64,000 nt of DNA from Moesziomyces globuligerus (Eukaryota > Basidiomycota > Ustilaginomycetes > Ustilaginales > Ustilaginaceae): the NCBI GenBank assembly GCA_030849465.1, contig JARVLF010000015.1, positions 2,232,001 to 2,296,000 of the forward strand, read 5' to 3'. The translations under genes and the position numbers were made by a program. Position 1 is the first letter of the stretch. The number at the start of each line of letters is the position of its first letter. Below are positions 1 through 9,323 of the stretch, piece after piece. Below the pieces are notes generated by a model. It made no database searches and was not told the origin of the DNA. It saw nothing but the letters and a program-made list of their open reading frames with translations.

Positions 1-1305
1 GCCCTCGCAAGGCTGCAAGGCGCGGGCAGTGTCGTAGGGATGCGTCACATGCACCGCCGATGCCACCGCCCTTCTCCTCCCCTCGCTTCCTTCTGCTTGC
101 TCCATCGCATGCCTCGCGAGCGCCACACAACGCCGGAACCTGTTGAGCGCCCACCTCGTCCTACCGTCTCCCTTGGTCCACGTCTCTTCGTCCTTCTTCC
201 TATCCACGAGCAGCACGGGGTTGCCGCCATTGTCCGGGACGAGCTCCTTGGCATTCGTCCGGACGATGCACGGCCACACCGCCTGCCACTCGGCCAACCT
301 CTCCTTGGTCGGTGCAGCGATCACGGGGACCTGCCCGAGGTACGGCTCGGGCGCATCGCCGAACACGCTGCCACCTTCGGTACGCAGCCAGTTGACGAGG
401 CGATCGCGGTCGGGGAAGGCCGCGTGGAGGCAGAGGAGGAACTGCGTCCGCACCGTCCGGGTGCCCGCGGTGATCGTGGTGGTGGTGCGAAACGAACGCA
501 GGTGACGCGTCGAGAAGGCGCCATCATCGCGATTCTGCAGCACGGTAGGATGGCGTTGGAGGAACTTGACGGCAGAAGAGGCAGAGGTGGGAGGGATGTC
601 GACGATCCACGCATCGCGCGTCGCTAGCGCTAGCGTCGCAGGATCCACACCCGCCGTGATGCGGTACAGCGGCGGACCCTCCCACCTCTTGCCCACCTTG
701 CTCTGCTCCTCGTCCTGCTGTTCCTCCTCGTCATCATCGCTGAATCCGATGTTGGCGAGTTCCATAGCTGCTAGCTCGGGATCCTCCCTCTGTCGTCTCT
801 CGCTCTGCTCCCTCTGCTGCGCTTCTTCGGACAATGGGGGCTCCCACCACATCCTCCCGGCGCCGTAGGAGATCGTCAGCTCCTCGCCCGCCTCCACCGT
901 ACGGATGGTCGTGTAGCGGATCGAATGCGTCGCGTGGTCCAGCGTGTACTTGACGTTGGGCGCGCTCGGGTGGTGATTAAACAACGAGCCCAGTCCGAGC
1001 GCCAGCGCCATGATGGCTGCTCCCCCGTGTGTGCGCTTCCACACAAACGTATACCCATCCAGCTGCGTCTTGCTCCCATACGCCTCGTACTCGGCAGGAG
1101 GAAAGAGTAGCACGGGCGAGACTTCGATCGTCGTGTCGGCCGCAAGCGCCGTCGTAGCATACACTCCGCGTCCTCGAGATCCACCGGGATCGCGAATCTC
1201 GAGTCCAAACGCATTCAAGTGCGGTGTGGCGGATGGATACGCGAGCAGCGACTGCACAGAGGCATCCTGGTCCGCTGATAGCACCGGAACGTGCGTCTCC
1301 ACCAT
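1..1305 (-). CDS. SET domain / Tad3-like tRNA adenosine deaminase subunit fusion (3' end beyond window)
   Basis: A single open frame of 435 codons runs from ATG at 1305 to the window edge. Residues about 42-155 look like a SET domain of the protein-methyltransferase type: GRGVYATTAL, then GLGSLFNH, PNVKY, and GEELTISYG near the end. After an acidic linker (FSDDDEEEQQDEE) residues about 215-435 match the N-terminal half of Tad3/ADAT3, the non-catalytic partner of Tad2 in the A34-to-inosine tRNA deaminase: a WIV...RHL...FLLCLHA stretch, then APTKERLAEWQAVWP, then a helix with RRCVALARHA leading to the start of the deaminase fold. The zinc-binding part would lie beyond position 1. The start was chosen for its context (caagATGg) just before the SET domain; an in-frame ATG at 1437 is an alternative. 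Family matches are from memory of yeast Tad3 and human ADAT3. Confidence 0.75.
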   Translation of the reverse strand, partial: MVETHVPVLSADQDASVQSLLAYPSATPHLNAFGLEIRDPGGSRGRGVYATTALAADTTIEVSPVLLFPPAEYEAYGSKTQLDGYTFVWKRTHGGAAIMALALGLGSLFNHHPSAPNVKYTLDHATHSIRYTTIRTVEAGEELTISYGAGRMWWEPPLSEEAQQREQSERRQREDPELAAMELANIGFSDDDEEEQQDEEQSKVGKRWEGPPLYRITAGVDPATLALATRDAWIVDIPPTSASSAVKFLQRHPTVLQNRDDGAFSTRHLRSFRTTTTITAGTRTVRTQFLLCLHAAFPDRDRLVNWLRTEGGSVFGDAPEPYLGQVPVIAAPTKERLAEWQAVWPCIVRTNAKELVPDNGGNPVLLVDRKKDEETWTKGDGRTRWALNRFRRCVALARHAMEQAEGSEGRRRAVASAVHVTHPYDTARALQPCEG

Positions 1306-1739
1306 CTTGAACCCCCCGCGCCAAAGACCGTCTCGATGCTCCGTGGCTGAAGGTGCATCCCCCCACGATATCAAGACCAGGAATGTCGGCTTCATGCAGC
1401 CCAAAATTTCGCCAAAATCTCGGATCTCGGACTCCATCCGCAACCTTCTCACGCGACACTTGCTCCTGCACAAAGGCAACAGCTACCTCGGCTCGAGACC
1501 ATGCAGAGATGCGATCCCAAACCCTGCGTGCGCTCAGAACAGCCTCGGATGTATGGGAAATGCGTAGTATTAGCAAGAGTCTGCGAATCCATGTTGTGCG
1601 ATGCTACTGGAGATGGTAATACAAGAGAATGAAGCGATGCGGGAGCAAAGGCTACTCTCGCCGGTATCGGGATGTTCAGGAAAGGGCAGACCCCATCACA
1701 TCAGTTGCGATTGATCGTGTGCCCAGATGGAAAGGAGCA
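1306..1739. other. intergenic, probable promoter of the SET/Tad3 gene
   Basis: Between two minus-strand genes. The frame of the downstream gene stays open to about 1486, so an N-terminal extension or a small upstream exon cannot be excluded. I see no RNA gene or repeat. Confidence 0.4.
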
Positions 1740-3629
1740 CTATGCGGTTTTCGCGCTGGCGGGGCGGTTGGCGGCGACGATGCTTTCCGGGTTCGGGAGG
1801 CCGGCAATCTGCTCGAGCTCCTCGCACTGCTGCGTCAGCTCCTTGCTGGTGCCTTCGAGCCAACGAATTAGATCAACGGCCTGGAAGAGCACGGCACTCT
1901 TGGAACCAGCACCACCACCGGCACTGCCACCCCTGCCTCGCCCCTTGCCGCGCTGACGTACGCCGTCGGGTCCGGCCTTTTTGGCCTTCTTCGGCGGCTT
2001 CTTGCGGCCGACGGCGAGCACGTCGACCACATCGTCCACGTCGGAGCGGTCGTCCAGGCCCTCATCCTCCACGCCCGTGCCGAAGCCAGACGAGAGTCCC
2101 AGTGCGCGCGCTCCGAAGTTGCGGCCGTCGTCGAGAAGCACCACAAGGTCTTTGAAGCCCTCGCGAATGTAGTTGCGCCGCCTCTGCTCCGAGAGGATGT
2201 GGTTCTGTCGCTTCTCGGACTCGGTCAGCAGCTCGCGCTTGCTGCCACCATCGCAGTGCATCGACCGATCCTCGTCGTCCTCGTGCTCCGTCTTGAGCTT
2301 CTTGCCGCCGGTGTTCTTGGATGACGTCGCTGCGGAAGCGGAGGATGGCAGCAGTGGCTGCGCAGCCGCAGCTGCATTGCGAGCGTTTGCCTGGGCCACC
2401 AGATCGAGCCCGGCGCTCATGTTGAACATGTCGGCGTGCATCCTGGTCAAGGAGCCTAGAGCGAGGGCAGCCTGGGTCTGCTCGTCAGCTTCGCCAGCGC
2501 CAAAGTGGCCAGCGTTGCGCTTGCTGCCAACGGCCGAGAGGTCGTGCGCGCCCTGCGGCGCGTAAGGTTGCGGCGCGGACTGCTGCTGTGACGACCATTC
2601 CGACAGTCCGCCGCCGAATGCCGTGTTGACGAGGTCCGCTTCGTGGTGAAATGCTCGCGATTTGCCGCTGCTAAGGCTGCGGTGGTGAGAATGGTTTCGT
2701 GCTGACCCGTGCGGAGATGTGGCCGACGAAGACGTGTCGTGTGGACTCTGCGACGATGCCGTTGCCGACCCTGAGCCCGAGCCGGATGACGCGGTGGCAC
2801 CCGACGCTGTTTTGGTTCGACTTTGGAGGCGGCGCGCTGCTGCTGAAACGGCAGCGCCTTCGTGAAGCATGGGATCTCGGCTTGCGGATGCGGAGCCAAA
2901 GTCGGCGGGGAACCCGAGCGCCTGCGCTGCTGCTGCTGACCTCTCTGCTGCGGCTGCGGAAAAGCTGGGCATGCCGTCGGGAAGACTCGGATCGAAATCC
3001 CACTCGAAACCCTCGAGGAAGTTGACGAGCATGTTCTTTTCCTTTGCGTCAAAGAGCTGGCCGCTCTGTGCAGCTTTGTCGCTCGCACCTGGAGTTGGAA
3101 TACCGAACGGCGACATGGTGCCACTAGCGAAGGAATCGAGGTCGAACAGGCTGGGGCCGGAGGGCTCAAAGTCCGGAGGAGGGGGTGGTCTGAGTGCGGA
3201 TTCGGAGAAACGAGAAGAGCCAACACGCGGCGATGCGGGTCTGCTGCCTTTGGAGAGACTTCCTCTGCGGCTGTTGGATCTGCTGGCCATGTGGATGTCG
3301 TCGTGGCCGAAGCCCGTGGCTTGCGGGGTGGAAGCGAGGAAGTGCGAGGTGAGACCAGGAGTCATGGGATTGGAGGGACCACCTTTTCGGTCGACGGAGC
3401 TGAGGAACTGGAGATCGTTGAGATCGAGCTCGGCAGGGAGGTCGAGGGAGAACTGAAAGTCCTCGTAGGGTACAGGCATGGGCGGGAGGTCGGAGCCCTT
3501 GTCCATGGCATCGTTGTGGTGCAGCATGGCATCGGCGGCGGCAGCCGAGGAGGGCTGATGCGCAGAGGAGGATGGAGTAGTCATGTCGTGAAAGTCGGAT
3601 CGTGGCGGTAGCTGAACTGCGACGCTCAT
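1740..3629 (-). CDS. bHLH transcription factor with very long loop
   Basis: A protein of 629 residues. Residues about 474-500 form a basic region and helix 1 (QNHILSEQRRRNYIREGF), with the Glu-Arg-Arg-Arg pattern needed for E-box contact. Helix 2 (AVLFQAVDLIRWLEG) lies at about 578-592 and is followed by a short leucine-rich helix. The two helices are separated by about 75 residues containing an acidic stretch and a Lys/Arg/Gly-rich stretch (RKKPPKKAKKAG), far longer than the usual loop. The N-terminal 470 residues are Ser/Ala/Pro-rich and probably disordered, with several phenylalanine and acidic clusters that could act in activation. The basic region resembles fungal Ino4-type factors, but the target pathway cannot be read from sequence. 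No intron is needed. ATG at 3629 is the start. Confidence 0.85.
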   Translation of the reverse strand: MSVAVQLPPRSDFHDMTTPSSSAHQPSSAAAADAMLHHNDAMDKGSDLPPMPVPYEDFQFSLDLPAELDLNDLQFLSSVDRKGGPSNPMTPGLTSHFLASTPQATGFGHDDIHMASRSNSRRGSLSKGSRPASPRVGSSRFSESALRPPPPPDFEPSGPSLFDLDSFASGTMSPFGIPTPGASDKAAQSGQLFDAKEKNMLVNFLEGFEWDFDPSLPDGMPSFSAAAAERSAAAAQALGFPADFGSASASRDPMLHEGAAVSAAARRLQSRTKTASGATASSGSGSGSATASSQSPHDTSSSATSPHGSARNHSHHRSLSSGKSRAFHHEADLVNTAFGGGLSEWSSQQQSAPQPYAPQGAHDLSAVGSKRNAGHFGAGEADEQTQAALALGSLTRMHADMFNMSAGLDLVAQANARNAAAAAQPLLPSSASAATSSKNTGGKKLKTEHEDDEDRSMHCDGGSKRELLTESEKRQNHILSEQRRRNYIREGFKDLVVLLDDGRNFGARALGLSSGFGTGVEDEGLDDRSDVDDVVDVLAVGRKKPPKKAKKAGPDGVRQRGKGRGRGGSAGGGAGSKSAVLFQAVDLIRWLEGTSKELTQQCEELEQIAGLPNPESIVAANRPASAKTA

Positions 3630-5049
3630 GCTTTGCGCGTGCGTGTGCGGCTGAGGCGTGCGATGGATCGGCGTGGAAGCAGGCTGTGCTGAGACGCGCT
3701 GGAGGGCGACTGGAATGCGAAGCCGTCCTGATGAACAGCAGGTTGATCCTGAGGTCGCAATTGAAGTGAATGCAGAAGCTCAGGCCCCTATTTAGCGTGT
3801 GGTGGTAACGAGAGCTGGTGCGCAGGCATGTGCAAGGGCAGACGGCCGCCTTCGAGTGTGAGACGGGCCAAGACGGTAGCGGATGCGATGGAGCGTAGCA
3901 GTTCGGCCAAGAATTGGCATAGGACGAGACGGAGAGATCAGAGGATTGACTGGGCTTTTGAAGCGGTCGCAGGTCAATTGTCGATCGTGATCCGCAAGAT
4001 ACGCAAGCAGCTGCGGTTGCGACGTGGGGCGTGCGGGCGCGTCTCGACACGGCGAGTGCGCAGACGGAAGGGCGTTCGTAGCGATGAGGTGTAGAATGGC
4101 GAGGTGTAGCGTGTGGCAGGGACCGCCTCGCGCTCGGAGGATGTGATGGTGTGGTTGGGAAGGGAGGAGGGACGTGTCAAGGTGCTGGCAAGAGGGCCGA
4201 GCGGGAGAGGCCGGTTTGGGCGAGGAGGAGGAGGGCGCGGGAGGCGTACAGCAGCGTCAAAGCGCAGTGGTGCAGCTGCCGCTGCTCACTGCTTGACGAG
4301 TCGCTGGGATGCGGCGAGTCAAAGCATGCGGGCGTATCAGTGATTTCTGGATGCATTTCACGCTTTTGTTCTGGCCGTGTCTCGCCGGATGCTGCAAGCC
4401 AAGCAGCGCAGCAGCGCACCAAGTTGGTGTTTGGCTTGGGCGCAGTCAGCGGAGCCACTAAGCGCTTTTCCAGCACCGACCCCGCCCTGGCTCCAAACCA
4501 AAAATAAAAAAAGAGGCACACATCCCATTCCCGGCTCGGTCAGAAACGTCGGACAGGCCGCGCAAAGGACTCGCGTATTCGCCATGAACAGCTTGCTGCC
4601 CAGCACGATGCTCAAGCGTTGCTCTCTGTGTGTGTGCGGGGTCGAGTCAAGACGCCTGTGCAGCTCGTGAGGACTGGTTGCGTGACTTAGTCGGTGGGGA
4701 AGCACACCCAGTTTGAGCGCACCGCAACCACCCAGGGCAGTGCAGTTCTGCAAGCCCCGAGCGGGTCGGGTGTCTTGGTGCGGGCCAAGGAGGTTTTATT
4801 GTTCCTTCCGTTTGCAAGAGCTGGCTCTGAAGCGTTCAATCGGCATCGATGAGCGAAGTGACACAGCCATGGCAACTGGGCTCGGATCGCATGCTCTTGC
4901 TCTGGCGCTTCCTCCTACGGCCATCAGCAAGCTACGCCCCGTTCAGTCGGATTGTAGGTGCCGGCCTCACTCGTCCTGAGCGCCAACCAGAAGAAGCGCG
5001 TCTCGGAGGTTTTATTAGAGCGAAAAAATATCAGCCTGCCAGATTGCAT

Positions 5050-5084
5050 CAACGACATACCAAAGAGAGTATAGTATGTCGTTG
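5050..5084. repeat. perfect 11-bp inverted repeat (hairpin)
   Basis: Arms CAACGACATAC (5050-5060) and GTATGTCGTTG (5074-5084) are exact reverse complements around a 13-nt spacer. It lies in the middle of the large intergenic region, far from either gene. Confidence 0.85.
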
Positions 5085-5644
5085 TACCGTATGAAGACAT
5101 GGAGGTTCCAAGTGCGGGGAAAAGCTTGCGATCAGGCCGGGTCCAATCGGATTAAGACTCTGGCATGCCAAACAATGGGTCCTGGACGAGGTGCGACCAA
5201 GTGTAGAAGGGGGCCCCAGTTGGCAGCCAAGCTCCGAGACCTGCTCAGGATCGAGGTTACCACCGGCCGCTTCTTGCGAGCGAGCGTGCGAGACCCGATA
5301 TTTAATTTAGCTGCGCCCAGGCATCGATGCAACTGTAGCTGGCCGGACCACACCGCGAGGATCTCCGTCCCATTCTGTCTGCCTGCCGACCTTGAGCCTT
5401 GGATCGGAAGTCTGTCAGCCAAGCGTGGAGCAGCATGACTTGCGTTCGGTACGCCCGCAGACGGGAGAGCGGCCGACAGGGCGAGGTGCGTCGCGTGAAA
5501 TGCAAGCACAGCAGTCCAGCTGTGCTCGGCTATGGTTGTTGCGGCTCCCGACACAACGAGGCGCACTTCCGGCTACTGTAGCCACGCCCTGCGCGCCTAG
5601 ACCACATCCACCTCGGCTCGCCCGCCCGGCCAAATCGGATCTGG

Positions 5645-5676
5645 CGCCTCGCCAGCCCGGCGCCTCGCCAGCCCGG
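5645..5676. repeat. two perfect tandem copies of a 16-bp unit
   Basis: The unit CGCCTCGCCAGCCCGG occurs at 5645-5660 and 5661-5676, followed by a partial third copy starting CGCC. It looks like a small slippage duplication in GC-rich DNA. Confidence 0.8.
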
Positions 5677-6025
5677 CGCCTTGGCCGAGCCACGACTCGT
5701 GTTGCGTCCCAGTCCAGCGCGCCGCCTCGAAATTCACAATTTTCGAAAAGCTGTCTTCATGGGCGCTGCGTTCCCATCCGTGTGCCCGCCGATCTCAGGT
5801 TGGATCGCATCGGCACCTCCCATCCACGATCGCTTGGCTGCATCCAGTCCATCCGATCAGCAGGCTGCGATCCCGAAGACAACCACCCGTCAGTCGCCGT
5901 CGAGCGAAGCTTCGCTCCACTGGCCCGCGGCTTCGAACGACCGCTTGAGGATTGACATCCACGCCGACCTTGTGACATGTCTTCGACGCAGCAGTGCGAG
6001 CCTTTCTGGGTGCGAACCCACTCTG

Positions 6026-6100
6026 CAAGCTCAAGCTCAAGAGCAAGAGCTTGACCTTGTTTGCTCTGCCTCCAGCAGTCTCGAAAGCCCCTCTTTCGAG
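6026..6100. repeat. two neighbouring palindromes
   Basis: CAAGCTC (6026-6032) pairs with GAGCTTG (6047-6053), with GCTC/GAGC nested inside. CTCGAAAG (6080-6087) pairs with CTTTCGAG (6093-6100) across a 5-nt loop. Both lie about 1 kb upstream of ERG8. Confidence 0.7.
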
Positions 6101-7082
6101 GCTCGCGAGGCTCGCGGATGGGGGCTCCGCCGTGACTCCCACGCGGGGCATCCCTCGCCTGCGGTGATACGTCATGTTCGCATGCTCTTTATCGCGTCTC
6201 ACCTTAAATTGTTGTGCATGCAGGGCGCCTCTCCACAGACGGCACATGTTTGCTAGCTTCGTTCGCCCTGACGGTCGTGTCTGTCGCTTCCTTTGAGCGG
6301 AGTATGCAGCTCCTGCTCGTCATCCACGAGGCGAATTGGACTTCCGACGGCAGACACGATGGCCAGCGATCCTTTGGTCGAGGCGGACCGAGTGAGAGTA
6401 CAGGAGGTCACGCGAGCTGGGATCGTCAAGCCGCATGTCCGCCTTGATTTCCCATGACTGATCCGGGCAACAGGATCGCCCCGTGGTCACAGAAGATTCC
6501 AATCACTCGCGCCATGCTCAGAACCGGGCCCACGGCTCGTCCACAGAACCCTGCGCCTCGCTCCAGCCCACTCCCATCGGCTCCACAGCGGTGGTCGCAG
6601 CGGCACACAAATAAAAATGCGAGGCTCGCGATCATTCGCACTTCGCTTGCGGGGTTCGTCCCTCGTCACAAGCTGGTCGGCAAACGAAGCCAAACGTCAT
6701 GCGTATGGGATCGCTTCTGGGTGCTCTCCGAAGCCTCCCCACTTGATCCAGTCGGAGTGGGTCAAGATGCGTCTTTTCCTATGACAGCACAGAGCACTCG
6801 GCGTGCGGGGAAGTCGCCAAATAAATGAAGTCCCCATTTGTTAAGTTCTCTTTCCGCAGATCTCGGCACGTGACGGCTCCCAGTGTTACTTTTGACTCGC
6901 ATGCACTCACTTTCTTCCGGCACGGACGGAAGCATGCTCAGGCCCGCTCAGGTGCGGACAAGCCTAACTCTTCCATCGTGTGGAATCAGCTGAGGCCGAG
7001 ACGCCTCTCTATCCGCTCTCAACGGTACCCGACACCCACCGTCTCGACTGAGCCTTTCGTCCTAGCCACCCACGACCCCACC

Positions 7083-8987
7083 ATGGCTTCACCTGCATCA
7101 CGCCGGACCACCGTCTCAGCGCCGGGCAAGGTGCTCGTCGCCGGCGGATACCTCGTCCTCGAACCGGCCTATCCTGGACTGGTCGTGTCTACCTCGTCGC
7201 GCTTCTACTCCCATGCGCAGTCGCACACGTCGCCCAGCGCCCCCGATGCGGCGGCCGATTCAAAATGCACCATCACCGTTCGCTCCCCTCAGTTCTTGGA
7301 CGCCGTGTGGGTGTACACCGCCTCGTTCATCCCCACCACAACGTCGGCACAGGATCAGCAGAAGGGGCACTGGATCCTGCAGCAGACGTCAGAATCGCGC
7401 GCCAAAGCTGGTCGCAATCCCTTTGTTTCGCTTGCTCTTGCTTATACGCTTCGACTCGCTGCAGAGGTCAAGGGTGATGACGAACTACAGTCGCTCTTCC
7501 AGCGCACACAAGCCGATGGAATCCACATCACCGTGGCGGCGGACAACGACTTCTACTCGCAAAGGGAAACCCTCAACCTCGCGCCAGGCACACCTCCTAC
7601 GGTCGATCAGCTCCAACAGCTGGCGCCCTTCTCGCGACAAAAATGCCGCATCGGAGACGTGCACAAGACCGGCCTTGGCTCCAGTGCGGCCATGACCACT
7701 TCGCTTGTCGCATGCTTCCTGCTCCATCTGCAGGCGGTCGTTCCTACCACTTCGGCTTCGCTCGAAACCGAAGACCTGGCCCTCATCCACAACCTCGCCC
7801 AGCTCGCCCACTGCGCGGCGCAAGGCAAGGTGGGCTCAGGCTTCGATGTGAGTGCCGCCATCTGGGGAAGCCAGCTCTATCGACGCTTCGAGCCCAAGGT
7901 GCTCCAGGCCTGTCTCGACGAGGGTGAAAAGGTCTACGCCGAAGGGGAAGAATCGAAGGAGCAGCAAGGCGCGAGACTGGCAGCAAGAATACATCTACTT
8001 CCCGTCTTGGACCCTTACAACCCGCTCTGGAAAGCATCACCGCTTACCCCCAGTGGCGCAGCTGCCGAGGATGGCAGCGCACACTCGACTGCGACCGAAG
8101 GGCTGGCTGCATCTCAACAAGACGAGGTCGCACGGCCTGCACCACTGCAACTGCCGCCTGGTCTCGATCTGTTGCTGGCTGATGTGGATGCAGGGTCCAA
8201 CACGCCGAGCCTCGTGTCGAAAGTGCTGGCCTGGCGCAAGGAGAAGCCCGAGTGGGCTAACCAGCTCTACAACGTCATCGCTGCCTCCAACCAGAACCTT
8301 GCTGACAGCTTGCTCCGGCTCCGCATCCTTCACGCTTCGGACGCCCCCACCTACGAAGCGGCGCTCAACTCGGCGGCCAAGCAGCCTTCGCCCGAGTGGG
8401 ACGCGGCTCTCAAGCAGCTGCCCCAGAACGACGAGCATGGCCACGGTGACGAGGCTGACGAATCAGCAGTCGATCTGAGTGTGACACCGCGTACGGTGCT
8501 CCAGGCGCTGGTGGACGTGCGCAATAGTCTCCGCTCCATTCGCGCTGGCATGCGTGAGCTCGGCAACCGCGCCGGCGTGCCCATCGAGCCAGCCGAGATC
8601 GGCGGCCTAATCAAGAAGATCAGCGACCAGATTCCAGGTGTGGTCGGAGGCAGCATCCCGGGCGCGGGCGGCTTCGATGCCTTCTACATCATCCATCTCA
8701 AAAGCACAGATAGCCCTCGCGACCTCGCGCAAATCTGGCACCAGATCCATAGCGTCAACGAGGAGGCCGAATCCAAGCTCACGCTGGGGCCTTTGCTGTC
8801 TCGTGCGGACGGAGCAAAGAGCACCTCGGACGAGAAGACTGAGGACCAGGCAGGTGGCTCCGACCCCGTCACTGCGCTCTTGCAGAAGCTCAAGGCGTCC
8901 GAACATGCGGGCCACGACTTTGGTCTCCGCCTCGAACAGCTCGATGGCGTCGAGGGTCTCCAGGACGCTCTCGCCACATCGCTCTGA
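7083..8987 (+). CDS. ERG8: phosphomevalonate kinase
   Basis: Phosphorylates 5-phosphomevalonate to the diphosphate with ATP in the mevalonate route to sterols and isoprenoids. It is a GHMP-family kinase of 634 residues. The N-terminal motif SAPGKVLVAGGYLVL is at residues about 10-24, the substrate-site stretch ADNDFYSQRETL at about 155, and the ATP-binding GHMP loop KTGLGSSAAMTTS at about 195-207. The C-terminal glycine motif GGSIPGAGGFDAFY is at about 523-536. It is longer than the yeast enzyme, with Ser/Ala/Glu-rich insertions at about 320-360 and 590-615. The start at 7083 (ccaccATGg) has an ideal context and sits directly before the conserved N-terminus, so the upstream in-frame ATG at 6825 is rejected. 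No intron is seen. Confidence 0.95.
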   Translation: MASPASRRTTVSAPGKVLVAGGYLVLEPAYPGLVVSTSSRFYSHAQSHTSPSAPDAAADSKCTITVRSPQFLDAVWVYTASFIPTTTSAQDQQKGHWILQQTSESRAKAGRNPFVSLALAYTLRLAAEVKGDDELQSLFQRTQADGIHITVAADNDFYSQRETLNLAPGTPPTVDQLQQLAPFSRQKCRIGDVHKTGLGSSAAMTTSLVACFLLHLQAVVPTTSASLETEDLALIHNLAQLAHCAAQGKVGSGFDVSAAIWGSQLYRRFEPKVLQACLDEGEKVYAEGEESKEQQGARLAARIHLLPVLDPYNPLWKASPLTPSGAAAEDGSAHSTATEGLAASQQDEVARPAPLQLPPGLDLLLADVDAGSNTPSLVSKVLAWRKEKPEWANQLYNVIAASNQNLADSLLRLRILHASDAPTYEAALNSAAKQPSPEWDAALKQLPQNDEHGHGDEADESAVDLSVTPRTVLQALVDVRNSLRSIRAGMRELGNRAGVPIEPAEIGGLIKKISDQIPGVVGGSIPGAGGFDAFYIIHLKSTDSPRDLAQIWHQIHSVNEEAESKLTLGPLLSRADGAKSTSDEKTEDQAGGSDPVTALLQKLKASEHAGHDFGLRLEQLDGVEGLQDALATSL

Positions 8988-9319
8988 TCAAAAGCAAGAG
9001 CAAAGCACATCTGTATGTAGGCTTTCATTGAGACTGAGATACCCGCTCCACAAATGCGATGCTTCCTCGGCTGCTGGGACGACGCCGATGAAGAGGACCG
9101 ATGAGGTCGCAAGCAGATTGTGCAGCCTGAACGCGTCGTAATCAACGCGAAGAAATGTTTCAGCACAAGCCAGCGCAAATGTGTTGGTTTGGGCGCGAAG
9201 GGTCCAGTGTTGGGTGTTGAACCCTCCACCTCGAAAGCTCCTTCCTTCCGTGTGCTTACCATCACGCTTGCGCTCCTTGCCGTCGTGAGAGGACATCTCG
9301 ACTTTATCATGCTGCGACG
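8988..9319. other. intergenic, TERT promoter and leader
   Basis: Only 332 nt separate the ERG8 stop from the TERT start. I see no RNA gene or repeat. It contains the small upstream ORF at 9309-9323. Confidence 0.5.
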
Positions 9320-9323
9320 ATGA
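9309..9323 (+). promoter_or_regulatory. upstream ORF whose stop overlaps the TERT start codon
   Basis: The frame ATG CTG CGA CGA TGA (M-L-R-R-stop) ends with a TGA that shares the TG of the TERT ATG at 9320 (ATGA). The upstream ATG has a weak context (T at -3), whereas the TERT ATG has A at -3. If the transcript starts upstream of it, ribosomes must scan through or terminate and reinitiate. Confidence 0.55.

Larger units (their letters stand above)
3630..7082. other. large intergenic region between divergent bHLH and ERG8 genes
   Basis: No open frame here has recognisable protein motifs, and the longer frames on both strands look like GC-rich chance frames. It probably holds both promoters and leaders. 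It contains an 11-bp inverted repeat (5050-5084), two close palindromes (6026-6100) and a 16-bp tandem duplication (5645-5676), listed separately. An ATG at 6825 is in frame with ERG8, but its extra 86 codons look like leader sequence. Confidence 0.5.

Noticed and set aside
5392..6256. Overlapping frames suggesting a small gene in the bHLH-ERG8 gap
   Set aside because: Frames of 187 and 191 codons lack a consistent ATG, protein motif or codon-bias difference from the surrounding DNA.
6825..7082. In-frame upstream start for ERG8
   Set aside because: The extra 86 residues have no family similarity, and the ATG at 7083 has an ideal context right before the conserved N-terminus.
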